A stretch of 11,583 nt of DNA, taken from NCBI GenBank assembly GCA_964464635.1, contig CAYXGT010000084.1, positions 1 to 11,583 on the forward strand, given 5' to 3'. This document shows positions 1 through 8,679 of the stretch, piece after piece (position 1 is the stretch's first letter; the number at the start of each line of letters is the position of its first letter). This stretch comes from CAYLMG01 sp964464635 (lineage in GTDB: Bacteria; Planctomycetota; Phycisphaerae; Sedimentisphaerales; Anaerobacaceae). Position numbers and translations under genes: made by a program. The notes beneath the pieces were generated by a model. That model made no database searches, was not told where the DNA came from, and saw only the letters and a program-made list of their open reading frames with translations.

Positions 1-15
1 TTAACTGTGGTTTTT

Positions 16-20
16 AGGTG
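16..20 (+). promoter_or_regulatory. Ribosome binding site deciding the addB start
   Basis: AGGTG lies 6 bases before the ATG at 27. The upstream in-frame GTG at 18 is inside this element and has no separate Shine-Dalgarno in the 17 visible bases, so the ATG is favoured. Confidence 0.55.
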
Positions 21-26
21 TTTCTT

Positions 27-3000
27 ATGGCGGTTCAATTTATTCTCGGCAGAAGCGGGACGGGCAAGAGCAGCTATTGCATAGATTCCCTAATAAAAGC
101 TTTGCAGGAGCCCAAAGACCGGCAGAAGCTGATTTTTCTGGTTCCCGAGCAGGCAACCTACCAGGCCGAGCGAGCCATACTTTTAAATAAGCAGGTTAAT
201 GGCTTTCACAGCCCGAATCCTTCACAGCCGCCCGTTTCGCAAAATGCAGGAGGATTGAATGTGCTTTCTTTTGACAGGCTTCAGTATCTGCTGCTGGGCA
301 AAAATACCGCCAGGCCGAGACTTTCAAAAATCGGACGGCAGATGGTTATCAGCAGAATTCTAGCCGAGCACAAAAGCGAGTTGAAACTTTTCAGCCGGTC
401 CGCTGCCTTCGCCGGCTTCAGCAGACAAATGGCACAGACTATCGCCGAGCTTCAGGCCTATGCCAAGCAGCCCGAAGATATTGACGACCTCATCGCCCGA
501 CTCCAAAAGGAAGAATATAGCAGATTTTCCGCCCTGAAGTTTGCCGATATAGCCTTGATTTTGAGAGAATACCTGCAGTTTGTGCAGGGCAGATTCCTTG
601 ATCCTGAAATGCAGTTGAATCTCGCCCGCAGGGCGGTGGCCGGTTCGCAGTTTTTTGATGGTTCTGAAATCTGGGTTGACGGCTTCGCGGGCTTTACTAC
701 CAGTGAGCTGGCGATACTTACAGAGCTTCTCAAAAAGTCATCCGAGGCACATATCGCCTTGTGTCTGGACGCCAAAGAGCTGAACCTGAACAATCCAGCC
801 GGCGGCACAACACTGAATGTCGGCCTGTTTAATCCTACGCAAAAGACTTACGCCGATATCATCGAAATAGTCAAAGCCTGCAGGCTGAATCTGGCAAAGC
901 CGGTTATCTTGACCGACGCTCTCAGGTTTAAAACTTCTGCCGCGCTCAGCCATATCGAGAAAAGTATCTTTGAGACAAAAGCGGACAGGATTTCCGCAAA
1001 AGATACTATTAATATAGTTATCGCGCCGGACCGGAGAGCGGAAGTGAGGTTCGTAGCGGGAAAAATAATCGAGCTTGTCCGCCAAAAAGCCCTGCGATAC
1101 CGTGATATCGCGGTCATAGCCCCTGATTTAGATAGCTATGAGCATTATATCAGGGCATATTTTAAGGATTATAATATTCCCTTCTTCATCGACAGCAGAC
1201 AATCCCTTCGCCATCACCCGGCTGTCAGTTTTCTCGGCTCGGCACTTCGGGCGGCGGCAGGCGGTTTTGCGAACAGCGATGTCTTTGAATATCTCAAAAG
1301 CGGCCTTGTGCCCGTCGAAAACTATGACGTCGATTTACTTGAGAACTACTGCCTGGCATTCGGCATAGCCGGAAAGGACTGGGTGAATGCTGAAAAGTGG
1401 AATTTCGATGACGATAAAGAGCCCCTTTTCAATGAAGACCATATAAACAAAATTCGCAGCAGGGCAGTTAAGCCTCTAATCGGCCTGCGCGATAAGCTCA
1501 GTTCCGGTAAAGACAACAACCCGGCGAAAATCAGCCCTGAGCAGTTTACGAAAATCATTTTCGCCTTTCTTGATGGAATGCAGTTCAGCCGGACGATTCA
1601 AACCCGGATTGACGAGGCGACGGAGCGGAAAGATTTCACCGCCGCCGATGAGCATCGTCAGTTCTGCGACGGGCTTGTGGATATATTCGACGAGCTGTGC
1701 GAGGCATTTGCAGGTTTTAAGCTGACCTGTGATGTTTATATCTCTATAATCGAGGATGCTTTTTCGCAGCTCAGCCTTGCATTGATTCCGCCCGCGCTCG
1801 ATGAGGTGATTGTCGGTTCGATTGAGCGAAGCCGGCATCCGGATTTGAAGGCGGTCTTTCTTATAGGCACAACGCAGAAGGATTTCCCGATGCCCGTTGG
1901 TTATTCGGGTATCCTGACCGACGAAGACAGGCTCGCCGCCGAAACCGCCCGCTTCGAGCTGGCGGCATCAACAGGCAGAAGCCTTATGCAGCGGCAGTAC
2001 CTCGCTTATATTGCTTTTACCAGGCCGAGCGAATTTCTGTGCATCAGTTATCCCGCCGTTGACGAAAAGGCCAGGCCCGTTGTGCGTTCGCAGTTTATTG
2101 ATGATATTGAATCTTTGTTCGACGATGTTTCTGAAAAACCGGTTGCCTCGCACGACTGGTCGGTAAGTGTTGAAGATTCCGCCCCGTTTGATATCGACAG
2201 GATTTATACACAAAGCGAATTTGCCGATTTTCTTTGTATGCGGGCCGGCAGCGATAGTCAAATCAGTCAGTTTGTGCAGCAATTGTGCTCCGACGAGCAG
2301 TTTGCCGAGACAGCAACTTTGCTTCGAAAGGCCCTTGAATACGATAATAAGGCAAATCTTGAGACGGCTGTCTTAAAGCAGCTTTTCGGCCCCATCCTGC
2401 GAAGCTCAGCCTCAAGGCTGAGCGCCTTTGCACAGTGCCCGTATAAATATTTTGCCCGCTATGTGCTTGAGCTTGCCGAGCGAAAGGAATCGAAATTCGA
2501 GCCGCTGGATATAGGAAGGTTTTATCATCAGGTTCTTGACAGGGTACTAAAAGAGCTAAAACAGAGTTCTGAGGATTTTGCAACGGTTGTAAACGAGCGG
2601 CTCATAGAAGTTTTAAAACAGGTGGTTGCTCAGGTTATCGAGTCGGATTCTTTTATCAAAGGCTTTTGCCGGCGCAGCAAACACAACACTTTTATTGTCG
2701 CCTCTGCCTGCCAGGCTCTGCAGGACTTCCTGCCGGCTGTCTCGAGGATGGTGCGAGCCGGCGAGTTTAGACCTCTTTTTTCAGAAGTCTGGTTCGGCGG
2801 CGAAGGAAATGGCGGTGAGTTTAAGCTCGTACTAAGCGATAGGCGCGATGTTTCATTAGCTGGCAGGATTGACAGGATTGATGTCACTAAGACTGATACC
2901 GGCTGCTTGGCCGTCGTCTTCGATTATAAACGAAGCAATGCGGCTTTTAGCTGGTCGAAGTTTTATCACGGCCTGGATATGCAGTTGCCGATTTATATGC

Positions 3001-3485
3001 TCGCAGTACAAAGCTCGAAGCTGCCCGCTATTGCCGGCTGCGATATCGCCGGGGGTTTTTATATACCCGTAGAAACAAAAGCACGCCCGGCGCAGGAGCA
3101 GCGCAAAGAAGGTTTTGATTACAAAAGCAGCGGCCTTTTCAATGGCCAATTCGCCTTTCTGCTGGATAAACAGGCAAAACAAAACAGCAGCTATTATAAT
3201 TTTTATGTCAATAAAGACGGCAGCCCCTACGGCAGCTATAACAACAGGGGGGCATTAAAGCCTGAAGATTTTCAAAAGACATTGAAATATTGCGAGAAAA
3301 AAATAGCCGAAATCGCACAGGCAATAGTAACAGGATGCATCGATGTGAAACCATTTAAGCTCGGCACCAGTTTTTCTGCCTGCACTTTCTGTGAGTATAA
3401 ATCGGTATGCAGGTTCGATTGGCAGATAAATGATTATAATTCTTTACAACCGAAAACAAAATTAGATGTGCTTGGAGAGGTCTAA
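27..3485 (+). CDS. addB: AddB, helicase/nuclease subunit B with Fe-S nuclease domain
   Basis: Subunit B of the cytoplasmic AddAB complex, which resects double-strand DNA ends and prepares 3' tails for RecA. The 1152-residue product is close to the roughly 1160 usual for AddB. A Walker A motif (GRSGTGKS) lies at residues 8-15. The C-terminal PD-(D/E)XK nuclease shows GRID with Asp949, then FDYK with Asp966 and Lys968. Four cysteines, Cys804 (AQCPYKYF) and Cys1119, Cys1122 and Cys1128 (CX2CX5C), match the AddB pattern that binds a 4Fe-4S cluster bracketing the nuclease. This separates AddB from the RexB type. In known AddB proteins the N-terminal helicase-like part does not drive unwinding but takes part in Chi recognition; that role here is inferred. 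The ATG at 27 is preferred because AGGTG at 16-20 sits 6 bases before it; a GTG at 18 in the same frame would add three residues but overlaps that site. addA follows after 6 bases, so the two are surely co-transcribed. Confidence 0.95.
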   Translation: MAVQFILGRSGTGKSSYCIDSLIKALQEPKDRQKLIFLVPEQATYQAERAILLNKQVNGFHSPNPSQPPVSQNAGGLNVLSFDRLQYLLLGKNTARPRLSKIGRQMVISRILAEHKSELKLFSRSAAFAGFSRQMAQTIAELQAYAKQPEDIDDLIARLQKEEYSRFSALKFADIALILREYLQFVQGRFLDPEMQLNLARRAVAGSQFFDGSEIWVDGFAGFTTSELAILTELLKKSSEAHIALCLDAKELNLNNPAGGTTLNVGLFNPTQKTYADIIEIVKACRLNLAKPVILTDALRFKTSAALSHIEKSIFETKADRISAKDTINIVIAPDRRAEVRFVAGKIIELVRQKALRYRDIAVIAPDLDSYEHYIRAYFKDYNIPFFIDSRQSLRHHPAVSFLGSALRAAAGGFANSDVFEYLKSGLVPVENYDVDLLENYCLAFGIAGKDWVNAEKWNFDDDKEPLFNEDHINKIRSRAVKPLIGLRDKLSSGKDNNPAKISPEQFTKIIFAFLDGMQFSRTIQTRIDEATERKDFTAADEHRQFCDGLVDIFDELCEAFAGFKLTCDVYISIIEDAFSQLSLALIPPALDEVIVGSIERSRHPDLKAVFLIGTTQKDFPMPVGYSGILTDEDRLAAETARFELAASTGRSLMQRQYLAYIAFTRPSEFLCISYPAVDEKARPVVRSQFIDDIESLFDDVSEKPVASHDWSVSVEDSAPFDIDRIYTQSEFADFLCMRAGSDSQISQFVQQLCSDEQFAETATLLRKALEYDNKANLETAVLKQLFGPILRSSASRLSAFAQCPYKYFARYVLELAERKESKFEPLDIGRFYHQVLDRVLKELKQSSEDFATVVNERLIEVLKQVVAQVIESDSFIKGFCRRSKHNTFIVASACQALQDFLPAVSRMVRAGEFRPLFSEVWFGGEGNGGEFKLVLSDRRDVSLAGRIDRIDVTKTDTGCLAVVFDYKRSNAAFSWSKFYHGLDMQLPIYMLAVQSSKLPAIAGCDIAGGFYIPVETKARPAQEQRKEGFDYKSSGLFNGQFAFLLDKQAKQNSSYYNFYVNKDGSPYGSYNNRGALKPEDFQKTLKYCEKKIAEIAQAIVTGCIDVKPFKLGTSFSACTFCEYKSVCRFDWQINDYNSLQPKTKLDVLGEV
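3474..3480 (+). promoter_or_regulatory. addA ribosome binding site inside the addB 3' end
   Basis: GGAGAGG lies in the last codons of addB and 11 bases before the addA ATG. Placing it inside the upstream gene, with only 6 bases between the genes, suggests translational coupling of the two subunits. Confidence 0.6.
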
Positions 3486-3491
3486 TACCTG

Positions 3492-6400
3492 ATGGCAGAG
3501 CGAAAAATAAAATGGACACCGCAGCAGCGGCTTGCAATCAGCCGGCGGGGGAGCGACGTCCTCGTAACCGCTTCCGCAGGTACCGGCAAGACGGCTGTTC
3601 TTAGCGGCCGATGCGTTGATATCGTCTCGGACAAAAAAACCTCACCGGGTATCAGCAATATGCTTGTTCTTACCTTTACCGACGCAGCCGCCGAGCAAAT
3701 GCAGCAGCGAATAAGAGAGCAGTTGAAAGTCCAGCTTGCAAAGGACAGCAAAAATTTACATCTTTTGAAAGAGCTTACACTGCTGGCCGGCGCCGACATA
3801 AGTACCATCCATTCGTTCTGCAAGAGACTGATAACCGAATATTTTTATCAGCTTGACATTGACCCTAACTTCCGTGTGATTGACGCCGACGAGCAGACGC
3901 TGCTTAAATTCGGAGCCCTCGAAAAGACCCTGGAGTGGGCCTGGGACCAGGAGAATCTGCAGGCCGGTCTCGATAAGCTTTTTTACGCACGCGACCTGAG
4001 AACAAACGGCACCTTCGCTGCCGGCATTATTTCAATCAGTGATTTTCTCGACAGCATACGCTGGCGGCAAAGCTGGTTCGAAAAAGCTGTTTTTTTGTCA
4101 CAGGCAGCCGACCCCTTTGAAACAGAGCTCGGCGAAGCGCAAAAACAGATTATCGAAGAAAGGCTCATCTTCATTCTCAATCAGCTCAATTTTGCCAAAA
4201 GGCTCTATGAGAATCGTTCCGGCTGTACCGGCTGGCCTGCAGACTCACAAAAACTTTTCGCGGAACGCCTCGAAAAATGTATCGAGTCACTGAAAGCAGG
4301 CGACTGGAACAATTTTACCGCTCAGCTAAGAGATTTCGATAAGCCCAGAGTTTATAAGCCGAAAGATGTTGATGAGACAATCGCCGCTCTGTTTGCTGAA
4401 GTGATTAGAAACTGCCTCGAGAACTTCACCGCTCTTTCGCAGCTTACTCTGTTAAATCCGGATTACTTAGACAGGATAGGCGGCTCCGTTAGTTTGGCGA
4501 CCAGGATTACGGTTGAGCTTGTCAGGCAATTTGACCGCTTCTACAGCGATGCAAAGCGGGCGGTAAACTGTATGGATTTTGCGGACCTCGAGCATTATGC
4601 GCTCAGGCTGTTGGCTGAGCCTGACGATTCTGCCGATGAAATCAAACCCTCCGAGACTGCGCTGTCACTTCGCAGAAAGTACCGCTATATCTTTGTTGAC
4701 GAGTATCAGGATATCAATCCCGTACAGCAGGCAATTATTAAAAGCCTCAGCAGCTCTGATAATGTCTTTGTAGTCGGTGACATCAAGCAGAGCATTTATG
4801 CCTTTCGCGGAGCCGAGCCTAAGATTTTTCTCAGCCGGCTCACCCCTGCGTCAATTGACCCTGCCGAACTGTCCAGACCGCTGCGCGTTGACCTCAATGC
4901 CAACTTCCGCTCGGCAGGCGGCATCCTGGATTTTGTCAACAGCCTTTTCAGCAGGATAATGACAAAGGATTCTGCAGACATTAATTATGACAGCTCGGCC
5001 TTTTTGAAACCGGCATCTGAAAGACCGGCCTCCGGCGAAAAATCAGCCGCTGTCGAGCTTCATTTACTCGATGCCGACAGCAGGCAAAGCATTTCGCAGC
5101 AGGATGAGCACGAATCAATTGAAGATGACCGGACGGATTTTGCATCCCCGCGGAAGTGCCAGGCTGCGATGATAGCTCAGCGCATAAAGCAAATGGTCGG
5201 AGCCGAATCCGGAAAAGCCGCCTTCCAGATATATGACGAGCAGAAAAATTGTATGCGTGACGTCGAATACGGTGACATTGTCGTTTTGATGCGCTCGCCC
5301 GCCAAAAGGATAAATGATTACGTGCAGATACTCAGACTTTCAGGTATTCCCGTCAGCAGCAGAGGCTTTGCAGGCTATTTCGAGGCGACGGAGGTAAGCG
5401 ATATGATGTGCCTGCTCAAAGTCCTTGATAATCCTCAGCGTGACATTGAGCTGGCTGCGGTGCTGCGAAGCCCGATTTTCAATGTCACCGACACCGAGCT
5501 TGCCAAAATCAGGATACACGAGCAGGCTCTGCAGGAATGCAGAAGTTTTTACGACTCTGTAGCGGCGTATGTTGAAAGCGGAGAGGATGCCGACCTGTCG
5601 GCAAAGCTCAAAGAGGCCCTGCTGCAAATCGAAACCTGGCGCCGATTTGCTCGTGCGGGCAATCTTGCCGATTTGCTCTGGCAGATATATCAAAAGAGCA
5701 GCCTGTTATCATTTATCTCGGCGCTTCCGGACGGCCGGCTCCGCAGGGCAAATCTGCTCAAGCTGCACGACAGGGCGATACAGTTCGAAGCCTTTGCCAG
5801 CAGCCGACAGAGCGTCTCACTCGGACGGTTCGTCGAATTTATCGAAAGACTCGAGCAGGCAGGGGCCGAATGGGCACTCGCAGAGCCGCTCAGCCTGCGC
5901 GAAAATGCTGTAACAATCACGAGCATTCACAAAAGCAAAGGGCTGGAATTTCCCGTCGTAATCGTCGCTGAGCTCGATAACAAATTCAATATAACCGAGC
6001 TAAACCGCGAATTTATCGCCGATGCGAATCTCACCCTCGGCCTTGAGCTCATAGATAAAGCAACGAACTCGAAATTAACCTCGCTCACTCACCAGGTCAT
6101 CGCTGAGAAAAAGCTGCGTACCGCTTTAGCAGAGGAGATGCGAATACTTTACGTTGCCTCTACGCGGGCAAAGGACAGATTGATTCTGACCGGCTGTCGG
6201 GGCAAAAAACACTGCCGCGATATTGTGCTGCAGGGCTTTTTCTCAGCCTCTGAGAAAGCAGGTACCCAGCTTCGATGCTGCAGTAGTTTTTTAGACTGGA
6301 TTCTGTACGGACTCGCCGACCGGAAGAATCTGCATGAAGCTTTTGAAACCGGTTTTGTTGATGAGTCTGTCGATGACAACCTGTTCGATTTCAAACTTTA

Positions 6401-7265
6401 CGATAATATCGAGCTCAAAGAGCTTTCGCAATATGTAGAGTCTTTGCGGTCTGGCAGAATAAAAAAACCTAAAAAGGCAAAAATAAAATCAGCATCACAG
6501 CAGCGTATTATTGAGCAGCTCAAAGAAAATATCAACTGGCGGTATCGGTACGAACCTGCCTCGGCTCTGCCCGCCAAGCGCACCGTAACCCAGCTTACCC
6601 ACGGCGGCGATGAATTCGCTCGCCTCGAATATTCCAGACCTTTCGAGCGCAAACCCGTCGCTTCTTTACTTGGCCCTTCTGCCGGCCGAGCCGACAATCG
6701 CACACTCGGCACAGCCGTCCATCTTTTAATTTCCAGACTTGATTTAACCGCTCCCGTTACGAAACAATCGATTGAGCAGACGAAGGAAAAACTCTTGCAA
6801 GCTGATGCTGTGAGCAAAACCATTGCTGACAGTATTGATGCCGAATCGATAGTGAGTTTTTTCGAAAGTCAGCCGGGACGGCTGGCAACCAAAAAGGCCA
6901 ATTTAGTCTGGCGGGAATGGCCCTTTACTTTTTCCTTGCCTGTCTCGGAACTTAGTGATTCGAGCAACGGGCAACTCCACAGTCCCGGGGACTCCTTACG
7001 GGAGACGCCTGACGGCGGAGCGATGAGCGACGAGAACGTAGTCGTGCAGGGTATAATAGATATGCTGATTATAACGCCTGGAGGGATTATAATAGTGGAT
7101 TTCAAGACCGACAGAATCGCTGCCGGCCGGGCAAAAGAAAGGGCAGAGTTGTATCGAAGCCAGCTTGAGCTTTATGCCAAAGCCGCCGAGAGCATTCTCA
7201 AAAAGAGCGTGCTCGCCAAATGGCTGTACTTTCTCAACTGCAATATTGCTCTCGAAATCAGGTAA
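3492..7265 (+). CDS. addA: AddA, helicase/nuclease subunit A (UvrD-like plus PD-(D/E)XK nuclease)
   Basis: The motor subunit of AddAB: an ATP-driven 3'-5' superfamily 1 helicase with a C-terminal nuclease. All the main helicase motifs are visible in order: Q motif (TPQQ, about residue 10), Walker A ASAGTGKT (27-34), Walker B DEYQD (403-407), GDIKQSIYAFRG (429-440), HKSKGLEF (813-820) and YVASTRAKDRL (887-897). The nuclease domain has GTAVH with His1077, GIID with Asp1190, DFK with Asp1203 and Lys1205, and a downstream QLELYAKA motif, so it looks catalytically complete. The length of 1257 residues is typical. The ATG at 3492 follows GGAGAGG at 3474-3480, which overlaps the end of addB, with 11 bases of spacing. 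An odd hydrophilic stretch at about residues 1155-1182, just before the catalytic strands, is encoded by hairpin-rich DNA and is listed separately. No intrinsic terminator follows the TAA. Confidence 0.96.
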   Translation: MAERKIKWTPQQRLAISRRGSDVLVTASAGTGKTAVLSGRCVDIVSDKKTSPGISNMLVLTFTDAAAEQMQQRIREQLKVQLAKDSKNLHLLKELTLLAGADISTIHSFCKRLITEYFYQLDIDPNFRVIDADEQTLLKFGALEKTLEWAWDQENLQAGLDKLFYARDLRTNGTFAAGIISISDFLDSIRWRQSWFEKAVFLSQAADPFETELGEAQKQIIEERLIFILNQLNFAKRLYENRSGCTGWPADSQKLFAERLEKCIESLKAGDWNNFTAQLRDFDKPRVYKPKDVDETIAALFAEVIRNCLENFTALSQLTLLNPDYLDRIGGSVSLATRITVELVRQFDRFYSDAKRAVNCMDFADLEHYALRLLAEPDDSADEIKPSETALSLRRKYRYIFVDEYQDINPVQQAIIKSLSSSDNVFVVGDIKQSIYAFRGAEPKIFLSRLTPASIDPAELSRPLRVDLNANFRSAGGILDFVNSLFSRIMTKDSADINYDSSAFLKPASERPASGEKSAAVELHLLDADSRQSISQQDEHESIEDDRTDFASPRKCQAAMIAQRIKQMVGAESGKAAFQIYDEQKNCMRDVEYGDIVVLMRSPAKRINDYVQILRLSGIPVSSRGFAGYFEATEVSDMMCLLKVLDNPQRDIELAAVLRSPIFNVTDTELAKIRIHEQALQECRSFYDSVAAYVESGEDADLSAKLKEALLQIETWRRFARAGNLADLLWQIYQKSSLLSFISALPDGRLRRANLLKLHDRAIQFEAFASSRQSVSLGRFVEFIERLEQAGAEWALAEPLSLRENAVTITSIHKSKGLEFPVVIVAELDNKFNITELNREFIADANLTLGLELIDKATNSKLTSLTHQVIAEKKLRTALAEEMRILYVASTRAKDRLILTGCRGKKHCRDIVLQGFFSASEKAGTQLRCCSSFLDWILYGLADRKNLHEAFETGFVDESVDDNLFDFKLYDNIELKELSQYVESLRSGRIKKPKKAKIKSASQQRIIEQLKENINWRYRYEPASALPAKRTVTQLTHGGDEFARLEYSRPFERKPVASLLGPSAGRADNRTLGTAVHLLISRLDLTAPVTKQSIEQTKEKLLQADAVSKTIADSIDAESIVSFFESQPGRLATKKANLVWREWPFTFSLPVSELSDSSNGQLHSPGDSLRETPDGGAMSDENVVVQGIIDMLIITPGGIIIVDFKTDRIAAGRAKERAELYRSQLELYAKAAESILKKSVLAKWLYFLNCNIALEIR
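6981..7004 (+). repeat. GC-rich inverted repeats inside addA
   Basis: Two short perfect inverted repeats follow one another. AGTCCC at 6981-6986 pairs with GGGACT at 6988-6993 around a single G, and CTCC at 6992-6995 pairs with GGAG at 7001-7004. They fall in the part of addA that encodes a Ser/Gly/Asp-rich linker in the nuclease domain. The frame is kept. This may be a remnant of a small palindromic element or just a variable loop. Confidence 0.4.
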
Positions 7266-7272
7266 ATTTCTC

Positions 7273-7300
7273 TTGAGTGCTGTTTTTTTGTTTGTACAAT
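7273..7300 (+). promoter_or_regulatory. Putative sigma-70-type promoter for the first phosphofructokinase gene
   Basis: TTGAGT at 7273-7278 and TACAAT at 7295-7300 are separated by 16 bases, with 4 of 6 and 5 of 6 consensus matches. Transcription would begin near 7307, giving a leader of about 70 bases. It lies in the 107-base gap after addA, where function and composition both change, which supports a new transcription unit. No operator or riboswitch-like fold was recognised in the leader. Confidence 0.4.
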
Positions 7301-7378
7301 GGTCTTTCTGCAATTTAAGTTGCTCCTTTAATGAAACGATGATTTCAAGATGAATGATTCAATGGAGATAGTGTGATT

Positions 7379-8590
7379 ATGACAGATGCACCGAAGGTAA
7401 ATGCAGTGATAGGCCAATCCGGCGGACCGACAGGAGTGATAAATGCTTCTCTTGTGGGCGTAATAGAAGAGGTTTGCAAGCACGAGGAGATTGAGAATCT
7501 TTACGGTGCTATACATGCGGTCGACGGCATCGTCGCAGAACAGTTCATCGACCTGAAGCAGCTTTCGGTTCAGGTCCTCGAGGGCATGGCAAGATGTCCC
7601 TCAGCGGCTCTGGGCTCCAGTCGTAAAAAGCCCGACAGAGAATGTTGCGAAAAGATTTTCGATGTTTTTAAAAAACGCAATGTCAGGTACTTTTACTATA
7701 TAGGCGGCAACGATTCCGCTAATACCGCTCACATCATCAATATGATAGCTGCCGACGTCGGCTACGAAATGCGGGCCTTTCACATACCGAAAACTATCGA
7801 TAATGATTTGCTTGTCACCGACCACTGCCCGGGTTACGGCACTGCCGCCAAGTTTGTGGCCAGTGCCCTTATGGGCGATGATTTGGATAACAAGGCCCTG
7901 CCGGGTATCAAGGTTGATGTCGTAATGGGAAGACACGCAGGATTTTTGGCTGCTGCTGCAGCTCTGGGAAGGCAGCACGAAAGTGACGGGCCGCACCTTA
8001 TTTATTTCCCGGAAAAACCTGTCTCTATGGATAAATTTCTCGGTGATGTCGAAAATGCCTACAGAAAGTGGGGCAGATGTGTCATCGCCGCCAGTGAGGG
8101 TATATGTGATGTTGACGCAAAAACATGGACGGAGAAGATTCTTGACGTAAAAGAAAGAGATGAGCATAACAATATTCAGCTTTCCGGTACCGGAGCACTC
8201 GCGGATTACCTTGCAGCGCATATTAAGGCAAAGATCAAGGCAAAAAGGGTCAGGGCGGATACTTTTGGTTATCTGCAGAGAAGTTTTGTCGGATTCCAGT
8301 CGCCGGTTGATGTTGAAGAGGCCCGAAGATGCGGCCGGCAGGCTGTCAAGTTTTCAATGAAAGAGCAGAGCGGCTCGGTGGCAATAAAAAGAATAGGCAA
8401 CGGCGACGACTACGCGATTGAGCTGTTCTGTACCGAGCTGAAAAACGTCGCCGAAAAGTCGAAAGAGATGCCCGATGAATTTATTAATTCAGAGGGCAAC
8501 GGAATCACACAGGCCTTTATCGACTATGCGATGCCTCTTACCGGCGGCCTGCCGAAAACATACTTCCTCGGCGACAACCCAAGAGTTTAA
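7379..8590 (+). CDS. pfp: Pyrophosphate-dependent 6-phosphofructokinase (probable)
   Basis: Predicted to transfer phosphate between pyrophosphate and fructose 6-phosphate to give fructose 1,6-bisphosphate, a reversible cytoplasmic glycolytic step. Phosphofructokinase motifs are clear: SGGPTGVINASL (14-25), IGGNDS (108-113), PKTIDNDL (137-144) with the catalytic Asp141, and MGRHAGF (183-189). At the donor site, Asp112 occupies the position that is Gly in classical ATP enzymes, and Lys138 precedes TIDND. Both are recognised marks of pyrophosphate use. The residue before Asp112 is Asn rather than the common Asp. The 403-residue length fits the roughly 400-residue PPi-type enzymes rather than the 320-residue bacterial ATP enzymes. 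ATG at 7379 is chosen over an in-frame GTG at 7373. GGAG at 7364-7367 lies 11 bases from the ATG, as at addA, but only 5 from the GTG, so the GTG (two more residues) remains possible. The gene ends TAA-TAG. Confidence 0.88.
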   Translation: MTDAPKVNAVIGQSGGPTGVINASLVGVIEEVCKHEEIENLYGAIHAVDGIVAEQFIDLKQLSVQVLEGMARCPSAALGSSRKKPDRECCEKIFDVFKKRNVRYFYYIGGNDSANTAHIINMIAADVGYEMRAFHIPKTIDNDLLVTDHCPGYGTAAKFVASALMGDDLDNKALPGIKVDVVMGRHAGFLAAAAALGRQHESDGPHLIYFPEKPVSMDKFLGDVENAYRKWGRCVIAASEGICDVDAKTWTEKILDVKERDEHNNIQLSGTGALADYLAAHIKAKIKAKRVRADTFGYLQRSFVGFQSPVDVEEARRCGRQAVKFSMKEQSGSVAIKRIGNGDDYAIELFCTELKNVAEKSKEMPDEFINSEGNGITQAFIDYAMPLTGGLPKTYFLGDNPRV

Positions 8591-8609
8591 TAGACTTGAA
8601 AAATCCTTT

Positions 8610-8638
8610 TTGCCATGGTAAGTTGTCGGCTGTATAAA
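8610..8638 (+). promoter_or_regulatory. Putative sigma-70-type promoter for the second phosphofructokinase gene
   Basis: TTGCCA at 8610-8615 and TATAAA at 8633-8638 are separated by the ideal 17 bases, and each matches 5 of 6 consensus positions. Transcription would start near 8645, about 35 bases before the ATG at 8680. It lies in the 89-base gap between the two kinase genes, so the second could be expressed independently as well as by read-through. Confidence 0.55.
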
Positions 8639-8679
8639 ACAAGCTTTGTTGTTAATAATCTTTTACAGGCGGTAACGAA

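Noticed and set aside
6398..6823. 141-codon open frame on the - strand
   Set aside because: It is an antisense shadow of addA with no domain or ribosome binding site of note.
7281..7294. T-run after addA as a terminator
   Set aside because: The seven T residues are not preceded by any stable stem; the run sits in the spacer of a promoter-like site.
7601..8221. 206-codon open frame on the - strand
   Set aside because: It lies wholly inside the PPi-type kinase gene, which has full family motifs, and its translation shows no recognisable domain; it is an antisense shadow.
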